Assembly: GCA_030835085.1 (NCBI GenBank) | Contig: JAUQWQ010000175.1 | Span: 1-45,818, forward strand | DNA from: Ignavibacteria bacterium | GTDB lineage: Bacteria; Bacteroidota; Ignavibacteria; Tepidaquicellales; OLB5 | DNA length: 45,818 bases | Reading direction: 5' to 3' | Shown here: in pieces, positions 15,241 to 23,990 of the stretch | Layout of the letters: each line of letters opens with the position of its first letter | Numbering within the stretch: position 1 is the stretch's first letter | The notes under the pieces: model-generated | The model's database searches: none | Seen by the model: only the letters and a program-made list of their open reading frames with translations | What the model was told of the DNA's origin: nothing | Translations under genes and position numbers: made by a program

Positions 15241-17415
15241 CTATTTGATAAGTACCATCTTTTTGGTTTCCGCGAAATTACTTCCTTCCAGCCGGTAAAA
15301 ATAAATACCGCTGGGAAAGTTTGAAGCATCCCAGTTCACGGAATAAGTTCCGGCAGACAGATTTTCATTGGCTAAAATCTCAATCTCTCTGCCAAGAATA
15401 TCATAAACAGAAAGCTTGATAAGTCCGGCATCAGGCACTGCAAATTTTATAGTAGTAGCCGGGTTAAACGGATTCGGGTAATTCTGGCTAAGCAAATATT
15501 TTGTTGGAATATTCTCATTAATAATATTTATTCCAATTAACGGACTCCCCATATCGAAATTAATATTGTTCAGGCTGCTGTTTGTGATTGTGACATTCTG
15601 TGTAACGGGTGCAAATCCCATTCTGTGAGTAATGAGTTCATAACTACCTGCGGGAAGTTTTGTTGTAATATAGGAACCGTCCCCGTTTGTTACGCCGTAG
15701 TTTCTGAATGTACCGCCGCTCTTGGCATATACTATAGCATCCTTAATTGAAGTAACCGATGAGTTATCCAGTTTTGTTGTAACCTGACCGCTGATATTAA
15801 ACGGATTTGCTGTATTGTTTATTCTGTATACCTGGCAATTAATATTTGTTAAATTTTGAGATGTGTACACGGGTGTTGCTTCTCTCCAGTCAATGGTTGA
15901 AACATAATAAGTAGGAACGAAATCCAGTTCTTCATCATCCTGGTAAAACATCAGATCAATTGTATCTTTTGGAACATTCGTTAATGCGTAATATCCATTG
16001 CTTTGAATATTTGTTGAATCTACAGTTACAATACCGGATGATGATTCATCGTAATAAAGAGCCTTTACGTATCCAGACTGAACAGGCTGGTTGTTATCTT
16101 TAAAGGTAACATATCCTGAAACACTGTAATACTGTTCTGTATTTTTAACTGTGTGAAAATCATTTTTTCTCGGGTTTCCTATTCCGGTTGTAGCTGTAAA
16201 GATATTGTGATAATCGCCAAAAGCCATTATTAAACTTCCTGTACCCATCGAAGTATCAAAAATCTGGCTTTCATTTATGTGGCTCCATTTAAGTATGCCG
16301 TTGGAATTAAACTTAGATATTCCCGAATATGATCTTAAATCGATCTTAGCTCCCATGTAAGATATGTAAATCCTGCAAGGTGACTGAACTTTCAAGTCCT
16401 TTAAGTACTCAGAGAATTCCCCTCTTTCATGATATCTGAACCATAACATTGTGCCGTTTTTGTTAAACTTCACAACACCCGGTCCTTTCAGATTCCCGGA
16501 GTAGATATCGGCACCGGCATAAATATTATTGAATTGGTCGGTAGCAATCTTAGAGATAATAAAACTCTTATTAATATAAGTCCAAAGAACGTTTCCCTGT
16601 GATGAATACATCACAATTGATCCACGAGCAAAAGAAGACGAGTCAGCAAGTGATCCTGCAGCACATATGCTGCCATCTGAAAGAACTGTAAAATCATCAA
16701 AACTATCAAAGGAATTAAAAATGCTGTTATATGTTCTAGACCATATCATATTTCCGTTAGTATCAAACTTTACAAGCAATGCGTCCGCAAAACTATGTGG
16801 AGAATGGGTTCTGCCGCTCAGAATTAAATCATTATTCTTCCCAATTTTCAATGCTTTACATATATTACTGGTTGTATTCGGATAAATAAAATTTTTATGC
16901 CACATGATTTCCCCGTTGATACCGAATTTCAATATTATGATACTATCCAGGTGATTACCTGAAGCAATTACGTTACCCTGAGCGTCTCCGATAATATAAT
17001 CTATTGACCCATAACCTGATAAATCGAACACTGAAATGAAGTTTCCATTGAGATCGTATTTGAGAATTATTGGTGTACCTGCCGTGTGGCCGGCAAGATA
17101 AATGATATCGTTATTGATAAAAATAGCATTAGGGGCATCAGTATTATCTGTTTTTCCATTATATCTTACAGTCCACTGTTGCACACCAAGTGAATTATAT
17201 TTAACCAGTGCTATATCTCCATACCCTGTATTAACTCCTTTACTTGTTCCGGCAGTATAAATATTGCCTTTACCATCTAAGGCAATACCGGAAGGTGAAT
17301 CGTCACCATAGCCGGGTCCGTTATAAACGCTTTCCCAGTTCTCGATTAACTGTGAATATGTATAACCTGCATTCAGAATGAAGATTAAACAGAATATTTT
17401 TATTAGATTTTTCAT
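15241..17415 (-). CDS. T9SS-secreted SBBP-propeller protein with two carboxypeptidase-regulatory-like domains
   Basis: A 724-residue secreted protein. Signal peptide at 1-21 (KNLIKIFCLIFILNAGYTYSQ). Residues about 25-420 are SBBP/PQQ-like repeats of the type GDIALVKYNSLGVQQWTVRYNG and DALLVKFDTNGNMIWSRTYN. Then come two CarboxypepD_reg-like beta-sandwiches, YSVSGYVTFKDNNQPVQSGYV and FNISGQVTTKLDNSSVTSIKDA, about 430-630. The T9SS C-terminal domain starts near LSQNYPNPFNPATTIKFAV and ends KKMVLIK. Probably a surface or released structural protein; no enzyme site is visible. Upstream is the TrmB-like gene, ending 34 nt before this start. Confidence 0.88.
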   Translation of the reverse strand: MKNLIKIFCLIFILNAGYTYSQLIENWESVYNGPGYGDDSPSGIALDGKGNIYTAGTSKGVNTGYGDIALVKYNSLGVQQWTVRYNGKTDNTDAPNAIFINNDIIYLAGHTAGTPIILKYDLNGNFISVFDLSGYGSIDYIIGDAQGNVIASGNHLDSIIILKFGINGEIMWHKNFIYPNTTSNICKALKIGKNNDLILSGRTHSPHSFADALLVKFDTNGNMIWSRTYNSIFNSFDSFDDFTVLSDGSICAAGSLADSSSFARGSIVMYSSQGNVLWTYINKSFIISKIATDQFNNIYAGADIYSGNLKGPGVVKFNKNGTMLWFRYHERGEFSEYLKDLKVQSPCRIYISYMGAKIDLRSYSGISKFNSNGILKWSHINESQIFDTSMGTGSLIMAFGDYHNIFTATTGIGNPRKNDFHTVKNTEQYYSVSGYVTFKDNNQPVQSGYVKALYYDESSSGIVTVDSTNIQSNGYYALTNVPKDTIDLMFYQDDEELDFVPTYYVSTIDWREATPVYTSQNLTNINCQVYRINNTANPFNISGQVTTKLDNSSVTSIKDAIVYAKSGGTFRNYGVTNGDGSYITTKLPAGSYELITHRMGFAPVTQNVTITNSSLNNINFDMGSPLIGINIINENIPTKYLLSQNYPNPFNPATTIKFAVPDAGLIKLSVYDILGREIEILANENLSAGTYSVNWDASNFPSGIYFYRLEGSNFAETKKMVLIK

Positions 17416-17449
17416 TTTAATATTTCTAAATTGTAGTACTTGTTTTGAT

Positions 17450-18301
17450 TTAAGATTTATACTTCTTGTTTAATGAAGCGCGGTTCCAGTAAAACTCAAA
17501 CAGGTCCACCATATACTTTGCAAAATTAGAGCGGCGCATAATAAGATCAGCCTGTGACATGTTTGGATGCTCAAGGTCATCTGTATTTATAAAAACTGAT
17601 TGCCTGTCTATAATTGTCATGTTGGGAATATCAAAGTCACATATGCGCAGCTGTTCGCCGATTGATTCATATTTTTTGCAGACTTCTGCAAGGTTTTCAT
17701 TATTTGCTTCTTCAATATTTCCATTAATTGAAACCTTAAAATCGAGACCGGTTCTGTAGATCGATCTGATCACTCCGCCGCGTTTTATAAACTTCAGTGA
17801 GAATTCATCAGCCTCATCACTAACCAGTCCTTTGAAAGTATACATTCCGCAAATTTCTTTTTTTGCTGTGAGCAGCAGCTCTTTGTATTTCGCAACACGG
17901 TGTTTGTTGTATCCCCGGATAAGCTCAATATTAAGAAGTTTGCTTTCCTGTTTGCTTTCTTTTGCAAATTTGGATTTTATATCAGTAAATGTACTTTTAA
18001 CTTTTGTCAGGGAATTATTGTGTTCTTTTGTATATTCCTTAATTATTTTATCAAGAATGATATCAGGGTCAATTATCTGATATTGCAGTATCCTGTCAGT
18101 TTCGATTTCGTTGCAGTATCCAAGTTTTACAAATGATTTAAGGATATCATAAATTGAGCCGCGGATTATTTTAGCTTCATTAACAATTTCTGAAGCACTC
18201 ATAATTTTCCCCGAAGCGAGAACCAAAAGTACTTTGGCTTTATATTCACTAAAGCCAATTTCTTTTAACTGTTCAATAATCCTTTCGCTATCTTTATCCA
18301 T
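17450..18301 (-). CDS. TrmB family transcriptional regulator
   Basis: A 283-residue regulator. The N-terminal winged helix IIEQLKEIGFSEYKAKVLLVLASGKIMSASEIVNEAKIIRGSIYDILKSFVKLGYCNEIE (residues 8-67) is the TrmB DNA-binding domain. The Q/D-rich helix after it is a coiled-coil linker (EYTKEHNNSLTKVKSTFTDIKSKF). The C-terminal half (LLNIELIRGYNKHRVAKYKELLLTAKKEICGMYTF) is a PLD-like effector fold found in TrmB proteins. Ligand unknown; TrmB proteins often sense sugars. A perfect inverted repeat sits 4 nt upstream of its ATG and may be its own operator. Confidence 0.82.
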   Translation of the reverse strand: MDKDSERIIEQLKEIGFSEYKAKVLLVLASGKIMSASEIVNEAKIIRGSIYDILKSFVKLGYCNEIETDRILQYQIIDPDIILDKIIKEYTKEHNNSLTKVKSTFTDIKSKFAKESKQESKLLNIELIRGYNKHRVAKYKELLLTAKKEICGMYTFKGLVSDEADEFSLKFIKRGGVIRSIYRTGLDFKVSINGNIEEANNENLAEVCKKYESIGEQLRICDFDIPNMTIIDRQSVFINTDDLEHPNMSQADLIMRRSNFAKYMVDLFEFYWNRASLNKKYKS

Positions 18302-18305
18302 AAAA

Positions 18306-18328
18306 TGCTGAACTTAATAAGTTCAGCA
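18306..18328 (-). promoter_or_regulatory. Perfect inverted repeat at the trmB-like start
   Basis: Arms TGCTGAACTT (18306-18315) and AAGTTCAGCA (18319-18328) with a 3-nt centre, ending 4 nt before the minus-strand ATG at 18301. It occupies the place of the ribosome site. It could be an autoregulatory operator or an mRNA hairpin controlling translation. Confidence 0.6.
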
Positions 18329-18434
18329 AATTTAAATTGTATTTATAGCTAAGTCAAGTAATTTTTTAGATTTATTTGATGTAAGTGCAAATTGTGATAA
18401 ATGTAACTCTTTTTGAACGTTTTTTATAAACATC

Positions 18435-18461
18435 AAGCCTGCTATATTATATAACAGGCTT
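18435..18461 (-). terminator. Hairpin downstream of the anti-sigma gene
   Basis: Arms AAGCCTG (18435-18441) and CAGGCTT (18455-18461) with an inner TATAT/ATATA stem. It lies 20 nt past the anti-sigma stop codon. The T-run is better on the plus strand, so termination of the minus-strand transcript is likely but not certain. Confidence 0.5.
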
Positions 18462-18481
18462 TTTAAAAATATGCATTTAAG

Positions 18482-19492
18482 CTATTTTACTTCTTTTTTG
18501 TCAAAATTCACTTTTACTTTTACTTCTTTACCTGTTCTATCAATAATAATATCGGTGTCTTTCAATTCAGGATTTCCAATATCTTTCTTTACCATTTCCC
18601 GTATTTCGCTATCGGTTTTTCCTGCAAATCTTTTGGGATCAGCCTTTTGTGTCAGGAGTTTTATTTTTTCTTTGCCGTTATCATCTTCAATGTTCATTTC
18701 AAATGATTTAGGCTCATTGTTTGCATCAAGCATCTGTTCATGTTCTACTGTTATATCTCTTCTGCCATCGGGTCCTGTTGTGAATTTGAATTTCATATCA
18801 ACGCCCTGCTCCCTGAGTTTTGATTCAATTTCATTCTTCAGTTCTTCATCGCTCTTTCCAGTTGCGTCAATATCAATGCTTAAAATATCATGAAGCGCTG
18901 CTGAATAAAGCGGACGTTTTACATCATAATCCATTCCGGTTATTCTGATAGTAACAATACCGCCAATAGCTTCAAGTTCATTTGCATAACCTTTAACCTG
19001 CTCTTTGGTTGTATTAGGCAGAACTATCCTGTACAATAACTGTGCCTGGCCATTGTTTGTATTTTCGTTGGTTGTGATCTGTGCATTCTTTATCCAGGGA
19101 AGTTCATTCATCTTACTTACGAAATCACTGTTTTCCTTAGGTATGGTAAATGTTATCATCTGCCCGGCTGATTCAGTTTGAGTTACAGGCATGTTACATG
19201 CGCCAATTAATACAGCGAAGGCGATTATAGTATATACAAGCCTGAGTTTTGTGCCAAAAAAGAAATTTTTCATTTTATGGAGCGTCCTTTCGTTTGATAG
19301 ATTTTTATCTGTTAACTGTTGATTGCTTTGGATATTTACGGATGTTTTATAGATCCAGCTTTCAATTTCAGGAAAAGTTGTATCGTAGTTTTCCTGTTTT
19401 AACTGATTAAAATGATGCTCCAGTGATTTATCTTTAGTTTCGTTCAATTTACCGTTCTGTTCTGATCTCTGTGATGAGTTTGAGTGTTTCAT
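18482..19492 (-). CDS. Putative membrane anti-sigma factor partner of ECF sigma
   Basis: A 336-residue protein whose ATG overlaps the sigma gene by 44 bp. Residues 1-80 are polar and cytoplasmic (FPEIESWIYKTSVN), followed by one hydrophobic segment LRLVYTIIAFAVLIGAC and a long polar extracytoplasmic part. The latter has two repeats of a similar fold: DATGKSDEELKNEIESKLREQGVDMKFKF and AGKTDSEIREMVKKDIGNPELKDTDIII. The arrangement fits an anti-sigma factor; no zinc-binding HXXXCXXC motif is visible. An alternative start at Met73 would turn the hydrophobic stretch into a lipoprotein signal (IGAC), so location is somewhat open. Confidence 0.65.
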   Translation of the reverse strand: MKHSNSSQRSEQNGKLNETKDKSLEHHFNQLKQENYDTTFPEIESWIYKTSVNIQSNQQLTDKNLSNERTLHKMKNFFFGTKLRLVYTIIAFAVLIGACNMPVTQTESAGQMITFTIPKENSDFVSKMNELPWIKNAQITTNENTNNGQAQLLYRIVLPNTTKEQVKGYANELEAIGGIVTIRITGMDYDVKRPLYSAALHDILSIDIDATGKSDEELKNEIESKLREQGVDMKFKFTTGPDGRRDITVEHEQMLDANNEPKSFEMNIEDDNGKEKIKLLTQKADPKRFAGKTDSEIREMVKKDIGNPELKDTDIIIDRTGKEVKVKVNFDKKEVK

Positions 19493-20060
19493 TTTCCAGA
19501 TCTCCGTTAAGCTCCCAAAAGGAACTATCCTTGTGGGTTAAAATTTTTTCTTCCTCTTCAATAAACTTTCGCAGCTTTGCCCTTGCCCTGCTGAGCCTTG
19601 ATTTAACTGCGGAAATACTTTTTTCACCCTGTATTGCTGTCACTTCTTCGATGGAAAAATTTCCAAGTTCAAAAAGCAGTATTGCAGCGCGTTCTTTTGA
19701 TGAAATTCCGGCAAGCGCCTTATTGATTACCATCCTGCTTTCGGTTTGTTCTGCCCTGTCAAAAACTTCAGGCATATTATGAACAGTGGATCTTTCGCCA
19801 TCTGATGGCAGGAATTTTTTCCAGAAATGTTTCCTGATGGAAGAATAAAATGTTGTTGTTATTATTTTAAAGAACCATGAACGAAATTTAGAATGATCTT
19901 TCAGACTGCTGAAATTTTCAAGTGCCAGTAAAAATGACTGCTGCAGCACGTCTTCCGCATCATCGGCTGACCATGTGGAACACAGGGCTCTTGAATACTT
20001 CAGAGCATCATTGTAATGCGGCTTTAAAAGACCGCTGAATTTTGCTGAATCTATAGTCAT
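19449..20060 (-). CDS. ECF-type RNA polymerase sigma factor
   Basis: A 203-residue sigma-70 family protein. Region 2 is ALKYSRALCSTWSADDAEDVLQQSFLLALENFSSLKDHSKFRSWFFKIITTTFYSSIRK, about residues 19-78. Region 4 is INKALAGISSKERAAILLFELGNFSIEEVTAIQGEKSISAVKSRLSRARAKLRKFI, about 112-168. Its last 44 bp overlap the start of the putative anti-sigma gene, the usual layout for an ECF sigma and its regulator. Target promoters are unknown; a direct repeat GTTTAC-CG-GTTTAC just upstream of the gene could be an autoregulated site. Confidence 0.9.
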   Translation of the reverse strand: MTIDSAKFSGLLKPHYNDALKYSRALCSTWSADDAEDVLQQSFLLALENFSSLKDHSKFRSWFFKIITTTFYSSIRKHFWKKFLPSDGERSTVHNMPEVFDRAEQTESRMVINKALAGISSKERAAILLFELGNFSIEEVTAIQGEKSISAVKSRLSRARAKLRKFIEEEEKILTHKDSSFWELNGDLENETLKLITEIRTER

Positions 20061-20197
20061 TAATGAATATTTGTGTTTACCGGTTTACAAAGAATATGAT
20101 GCTTTGCCCTATGAAAAAGTCGCACAGAAAAATATTAGTTTAATTTATATAAAAATATGTTAATTTTGATCTTAATTTCATTCATTTATCGGACATT

Positions 20198-20470
20198 GTG
20201 AAAATAAGAGAATTATCACCTGAGAGGGAATTAATGAAAATTCCGGGTGTTGGTAAGTCAATTGCACAGGATCTGCTGAATATTGGTATTAATTCAATCA
20301 GCGATCTCAAAGGCAAAGATCCTGAGATGCTTTATGATAAATCTAACCGGTACACAGGTGTGATCCAGGATAGATGTTTGCTTTATGTTTTCCGGTGCGC
20401 AGTATATTTCGCTTCCAATATGAAACATGAACCGGATAAGCTTAAATGGTGGAACTGGAAAGATAAGTAG
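20198..20470 (+). CDS. Helix-hairpin-helix 'pathogenicity locus' (Cdd1) family protein
   Basis: A 90-residue protein read from GTG. The HhH core LMKIPGVGKSIAQDLLNIGINSISDLKGKDPEMLYDK and the RCLLYVFRCAVYFAS segment match the Cdd1 family. The HhH fold suggests DNA or nucleotide contact; the actual role is unknown. It starts 137 nt from the divergent sigma gene and ends 41 nt before the cyclase. Confidence 0.8.
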   Translation: MKIRELSPERELMKIPGVGKSIAQDLLNIGINSISDLKGKDPEMLYDKSNRYTGVIQDRCLLYVFRCAVYFASNMKHEPDKLKWWNWKDK

Positions 20471-20511
20471 AATTTCATTTTTATATTATTGAATTTATTA
20501 TTCTCATAGAA

Positions 20512-21582
20512 ATGAGCAAGAGATTTAAAGAGATCAGGTTTAACCTGGTAGCCTGGCTGATCGCCGGGAATATGTTTGTCATCTTCAGGTTTTTTGGAAT
20601 GTATGATTTCGAGCAGTATTTTATCCTTAAGAAGCCGATCGAAATGGAACTGATGTTCCTTGAAGCAAATGTTGTTGCTGTTGTGAACGGGCTGCTTCTA
20701 TCGCTGGTTGATATTTTACTGGATACCCCAAAATTAAAGAGGGAGTCATTCAGGTATATTCTGACTATTAAAAGTATTGCATATATAGTAACAATGTTCA
20801 TTTCCATAGTTTCGATATTTGTTCTTCACGGGATAATTACCGGCAGGGATAATAACCTGCTTTATTCGCTGAATTATACATTGGCCAGCCAATATACCAT
20901 TGCTTTGTACCTGTATGGAGCTTTTATAAGCCTGCTGATAAATTTCCTGAAAGAAGTAAACAAAAAATTCGGTCCCGGGATACTTGTTAAGCTGTTTTCA
21001 GGAAAGTATTATAACCCAAGGGTTGAAGACCGTATTTTTATGTTCATCGATCTGAAAGCTTCAACCACAATTGCTGAAAAACTGGGTCACATCAGGTACA
21101 GCAGGCTGATACAGGACTGTTTCTATGATGTGACTGATGTTGTTGCCAAATACAAAGCAGAAATTTACCAGTATGTTGGTGATGAAATAGTGCTTACATG
21201 GGAGCTTGAAAAAGGTATTGAGAACGATAATTGCTTCAGATTCTTTTTTGAATTCAAAAAGAAGATAGAAGCTTTATGCGGTTATTACAGCGATAAATAC
21301 GGCGTTGTTCCTGTATTCAAAGCCGGTATGAACTGCGGTACCGTCACCGTTGCTGAAATTGGTGAACTGAAAAAGGAAATAGCTTATCACGGCGATGTTC
21401 TTAATACTGCTTCAAGGATACAGGACCAATGCAATCAGTATAATAAACCATTTTTGATATCAAATAATCTGTACAAAAAAATGCCCAGAACCGGATTCTT
21501 CAAAATGGACCTGATTGGTGAAATGATGCTCAAAGGCAAGCTGAATCCGGTTGCAATTTACAGCGTTGAAAGCGTAAGATGA
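20512..21582 (+). CDS. Membrane-bound class III adenylate cyclase
   Basis: A 356-residue protein with an N-terminal membrane part of four likely helices (LVAWLIAGNMFVIFRFFGM, ANVVAVVNGLLLSLVDILL, SIAYIVTMFISIVSIFVLHGII, YTIALYLYGAFISLLINFL) and a cytoplasmic cyclase from about residue 175. Both metal Asp regions are present (FMFIDLKAST and YVGDEIVLTW), as are the adenine-contact Lys in FKAGMNCG, Asp in YHGDVLNTASR, and the catalytic Asn and Arg in that same motif. ATP rather than GTP is therefore the expected substrate. The 4-TM domain resembles the membrane part of other bacterial class IIIb cyclases. The next GNAT gene overlaps by 4 bp (ATGA). Confidence 0.88.
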   Translation: MSKRFKEIRFNLVAWLIAGNMFVIFRFFGMYDFEQYFILKKPIEMELMFLEANVVAVVNGLLLSLVDILLDTPKLKRESFRYILTIKSIAYIVTMFISIVSIFVLHGIITGRDNNLLYSLNYTLASQYTIALYLYGAFISLLINFLKEVNKKFGPGILVKLFSGKYYNPRVEDRIFMFIDLKASTTIAEKLGHIRYSRLIQDCFYDVTDVVAKYKAEIYQYVGDEIVLTWELEKGIENDNCFRFFFEFKKKIEALCGYYSDKYGVVPVFKAGMNCGTVTVAEIGELKKEIAYHGDVLNTASRIQDQCNQYNKPFLISNNLYKKMPRTGFFKMDLIGEMMLKGKLNPVAIYSVESVR

Positions 21583-22025
21583 CTGAATATACTCTGAGAA
21601 ATGCAACTGTAAATGACTATGAGTTGTCATTCGAAATCAGAAAGAACGCACTTGGTGAATATGTTTCCCAAACATGGGGTTGGGATGAAAATTGGCAATG
21701 GAAGTATCACAAGGATGATTTCAATCCCGATATTCTGAAAATAATCGAAGTTGGCCAAGAGCCTGCCGGAAGTCTGGAAATTTATTCTGAAGATAATCAC
21801 ATGATCGTAAGCGGCCTGTATATTACTGATAAATTTCAGAACCAGCAGATTGGGACAAGAATAATGACTTCGATTCTCAGAGATGCATCTGCAAATTCCG
21901 CTAATGTTAAACTGCAGGTTCTAAAAGTCAATCTTAAAGCAAAAGCACTATACGAAAGACTTGGTTTCAAAGTATTTGAAATTACTGATACTCATTTCAA
22001 AATGATTTTTAAACCTGTTGAATAA
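21579..22025 (+). CDS. GNAT family N-acetyltransferase
   Basis: A 148-residue acetyltransferase starting in the last codons of the cyclase gene (ATGA overlap), so translation is coupled. It has LRNATVNDYELSFEIRKNAL, then MIVSGLYITDKFQNQQIGTRIMTSIL with the acetyl-CoA loop QNQQIGTRI, and KALYERLGFKVFEITDTHFKMIF. The WGWDENWQWKYHKDDF segment occurs in a small-molecule branch of GNATs. Coupling to a cyclase raises the idea of cAMP-linked regulation, but no cNMP domain is visible. Confidence 0.82.
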   Translation: MTEYTLRNATVNDYELSFEIRKNALGEYVSQTWGWDENWQWKYHKDDFNPDILKIIEVGQEPAGSLEIYSEDNHMIVSGLYITDKFQNQQIGTRIMTSILRDASANSANVKLQVLKVNLKAKALYERLGFKVFEITDTHFKMIFKPVE

Positions 22026-22080
22026 TAATTTATGAACTGTTAATTTGCATTGCCCTCTGAATTTAATTCAGGTTAAATTA

Positions 22081-22479
22081 ATGAAAAAACCATTCGTTTT
22101 ATTCTTTACGCTTGGCGCAGGATTGTTCACAGGTTTACTGATCATTGTAATACTCTTCCAGTTATTGGGATTTACAATAAGCGACAGGGTTATCATGGAA
22201 TCCTCACAGGGTGATTATGTTAAGTACAATTCATACGACCCGTATAAATTATCCATAATCAAGCAGAGCCAGCCCCTGAGCTCAAACTATATTGTCCTGA
22301 TATCCCGCAAAGGTGATGACAGCTATGGCCATGTGATAAATTATATTGATCCCACAGAGCTTAGCGATGAAAATATTAAAAGAACAAGGGTGATATGGAG
22401 CACCGAGGGAATTGAAATGACATTCCCAATGGGACATAAACTATACATACCAAAAGAACGCTTTATTGGAGGAAGGTAA
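22081..22479 (+). CDS. Small membrane-anchored protein of unknown function
   Basis: A 132-residue protein; I choose the ATG at 22081, which gives a natural N-terminal hydrophobic anchor (KKPFVLFFTLGAGLFTGLLIIVILFQLLGF). An earlier in-frame start at 22045 would add 12 residues without a signal. The outside part ends in a charged, aromatic domain, IWSTEGIEMTFPMGHKLYIPKERFIGGR. I recall similar C-termini in unnamed small membrane proteins but know no function. It lies between the GNAT and the convergent symporter gene (3 nt to its stop). Confidence 0.6.
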   Translation: MKKPFVLFFTLGAGLFTGLLIIVILFQLLGFTISDRVIMESSQGDYVKYNSYDPYKLSIIKQSQPLSSNYIVLISRKGDDSYGHVINYIDPTELSDENIKRTRVIWSTEGIEMTFPMGHKLYIPKERFIGGR

Positions 22480-22482
22480 CAA

Positions 22483-23979
22483 TTAATCCCTCACCTTCAT
22501 CTCACTAAGTACTCCTTCGCTTTTTGCAAGTACAACGCTTGCCATTGTATCGCCAATTACATTTACAGTTGAGCGGCACATGTTGATCAGCCTATCCACA
22601 CCAACAATTAATGCAATGCCTTCAACAGGCAGACCCACTGCATTTAATACAACTACAAGCATGATCAGTCCCGCACCCGCAACGGGTGCTGTTGCCGCCC
22701 CGGTGATCACACATGTGATAAAAATTGTAAATTGCTGCGCAAGGCTGAGGTCAAAACCATAAACCTGCGCTATAAAGATAGCGGCTACTGCCTGGTATAA
22801 TGCAGTACCATCTTTATTTATTGTTGTGCCAATTGGCAAAACAAAAGCTGCGATCTTATTCGGGACGCCAAGCCTGTTTTCGGTTACATCAATTGTAACA
22901 GGCAGAGTTGCCGAGGATGAACTTGTTGTGAATGCAACTGCCATTACCTGCTTTTGCGCCAGGAAAAAATCGATCGGTGAAACTTTGCCAAATACTTTTA
23001 CCAATGCCGGATAAAGCACAAAGCCCACGATCAATAAAGCAAGCAGGCATGTTAACGCATACCAAAATAGCGTCCCCAGTATACTGAATCCGAATTCCGC
23101 AACAGTTGCCGAAATTAACGCGAACACCGCCAGCGGAGCCATCAGTATTACTTTTTCTACAAGCTTTATCATTGCCTCTGATACTCCTTCAAAAAATGCT
23201 ATCACTGGCTTTGCACGTTCTTTGGGAATATAGCAAAGAACAAGTCCGGTAAGGATAGCATAAAACACTATTTGAAGGAAGTCACCTTCAGCCAGTCCGC
23301 GAAACGGATTTTTAGGAACAATATTCACCAGGAATTCAACCAGGTCCATTTTATATTCCTGCTGCAGGGGAGCTTTAACTTCATCCCTGTATGCTTCAAC
23401 AAGGTGTGTTTTCGCTTCAGGCGTCATATGCATTCCGGGCTGAATGACAATAGTAAGTACCTGTGCCAAAGCAACTGATATTGCCGCTGTGAACAGGAAG
23501 AGCACCAGCAGCTTACCGCCAAGTTTTGCAAGATGCTTAACATCATGCAGCGAAGCTGCGCCAACAATCAGTGATGCAAGTACTAATGGGACTGCTATCA
23601 TATTCAAGAGCCGTATAAATATTTCTCCAACAGGCTTAATATCTGCCCCAATTGAACTTGTTTTATTTATGGATGTTATATTTTCGTAAGTATGGATCTC
23701 ACCTGAAGCAGGGAAAACAACATTTATCCTTACACCTTCGGTTTTCTTATCTTTCTTTAAGGATTCAAAATAGCGTACAACACCTGATTGTGAAGTTTCA
23801 TTAAAACTTATCAAAACTGAATCACCCTTTAAAAATGTTACCTGCTGCCAGTTTTTTATTTCGGTCTCATTACTGCCTGATATCACCAGCAGGCTGTTGT
23901 GGTCAACATTAAAAATTGCACCGAAGGCAATTCCCAAAATAAAGCCAATTAAGATTTGTATGTGAAGTTTTATTTTCAA
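22483..23979 (-). CDS. DAACS-family symporter with extracytoplasmic insert and NKDGT motif
   Basis: A 498-residue cation/dicarboxylate or amino-acid symporter (SLC1/GltP type), read from TTG. It keeps the serine-rich HP1 TTSSSSATLP (351-360). The TM7 motif reads NKDGT (388-392) instead of the common NMDGT; Met in this motif contributes to the Na+ site, so coupling may differ. Between TM1 and TM2 there is an insert of about 85 residues (about 25-112), much longer than in GltPh. The P-type ATPase gene ends 11 nt upstream, so the two form an operon. A paralog lies at 27143-28648 with NMDGT intact. Substrate unknown: acidic amino acids or C4-dicarboxylates. Confidence 0.9.
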   Translation of the reverse strand: MKIKLHIQILIGFILGIAFGAIFNVDHNSLLVISGSNETEIKNWQQVTFLKGDSVLISFNETSQSGVVRYFESLKKDKKTEGVRINVVFPASGEIHTYENITSINKTSSIGADIKPVGEIFIRLLNMIAVPLVLASLIVGAASLHDVKHLAKLGGKLLVLFLFTAAISVALAQVLTIVIQPGMHMTPEAKTHLVEAYRDEVKAPLQQEYKMDLVEFLVNIVPKNPFRGLAEGDFLQIVFYAILTGLVLCYIPKERAKPVIAFFEGVSEAMIKLVEKVILMAPLAVFALISATVAEFGFSILGTLFWYALTCLLALLIVGFVLYPALVKVFGKVSPIDFFLAQKQVMAVAFTTSSSSATLPVTIDVTENRLGVPNKIAAFVLPIGTTINKDGTALYQAVAAIFIAQVYGFDLSLAQQFTIFITCVITGAATAPVAGAGLIMLVVVLNAVGLPVEGIALIVGVDRLINMCRSTVNVIGDTMASVVLAKSEGVLSEMKVRD

Positions 23980-23990
23980 TACTTACTTTT

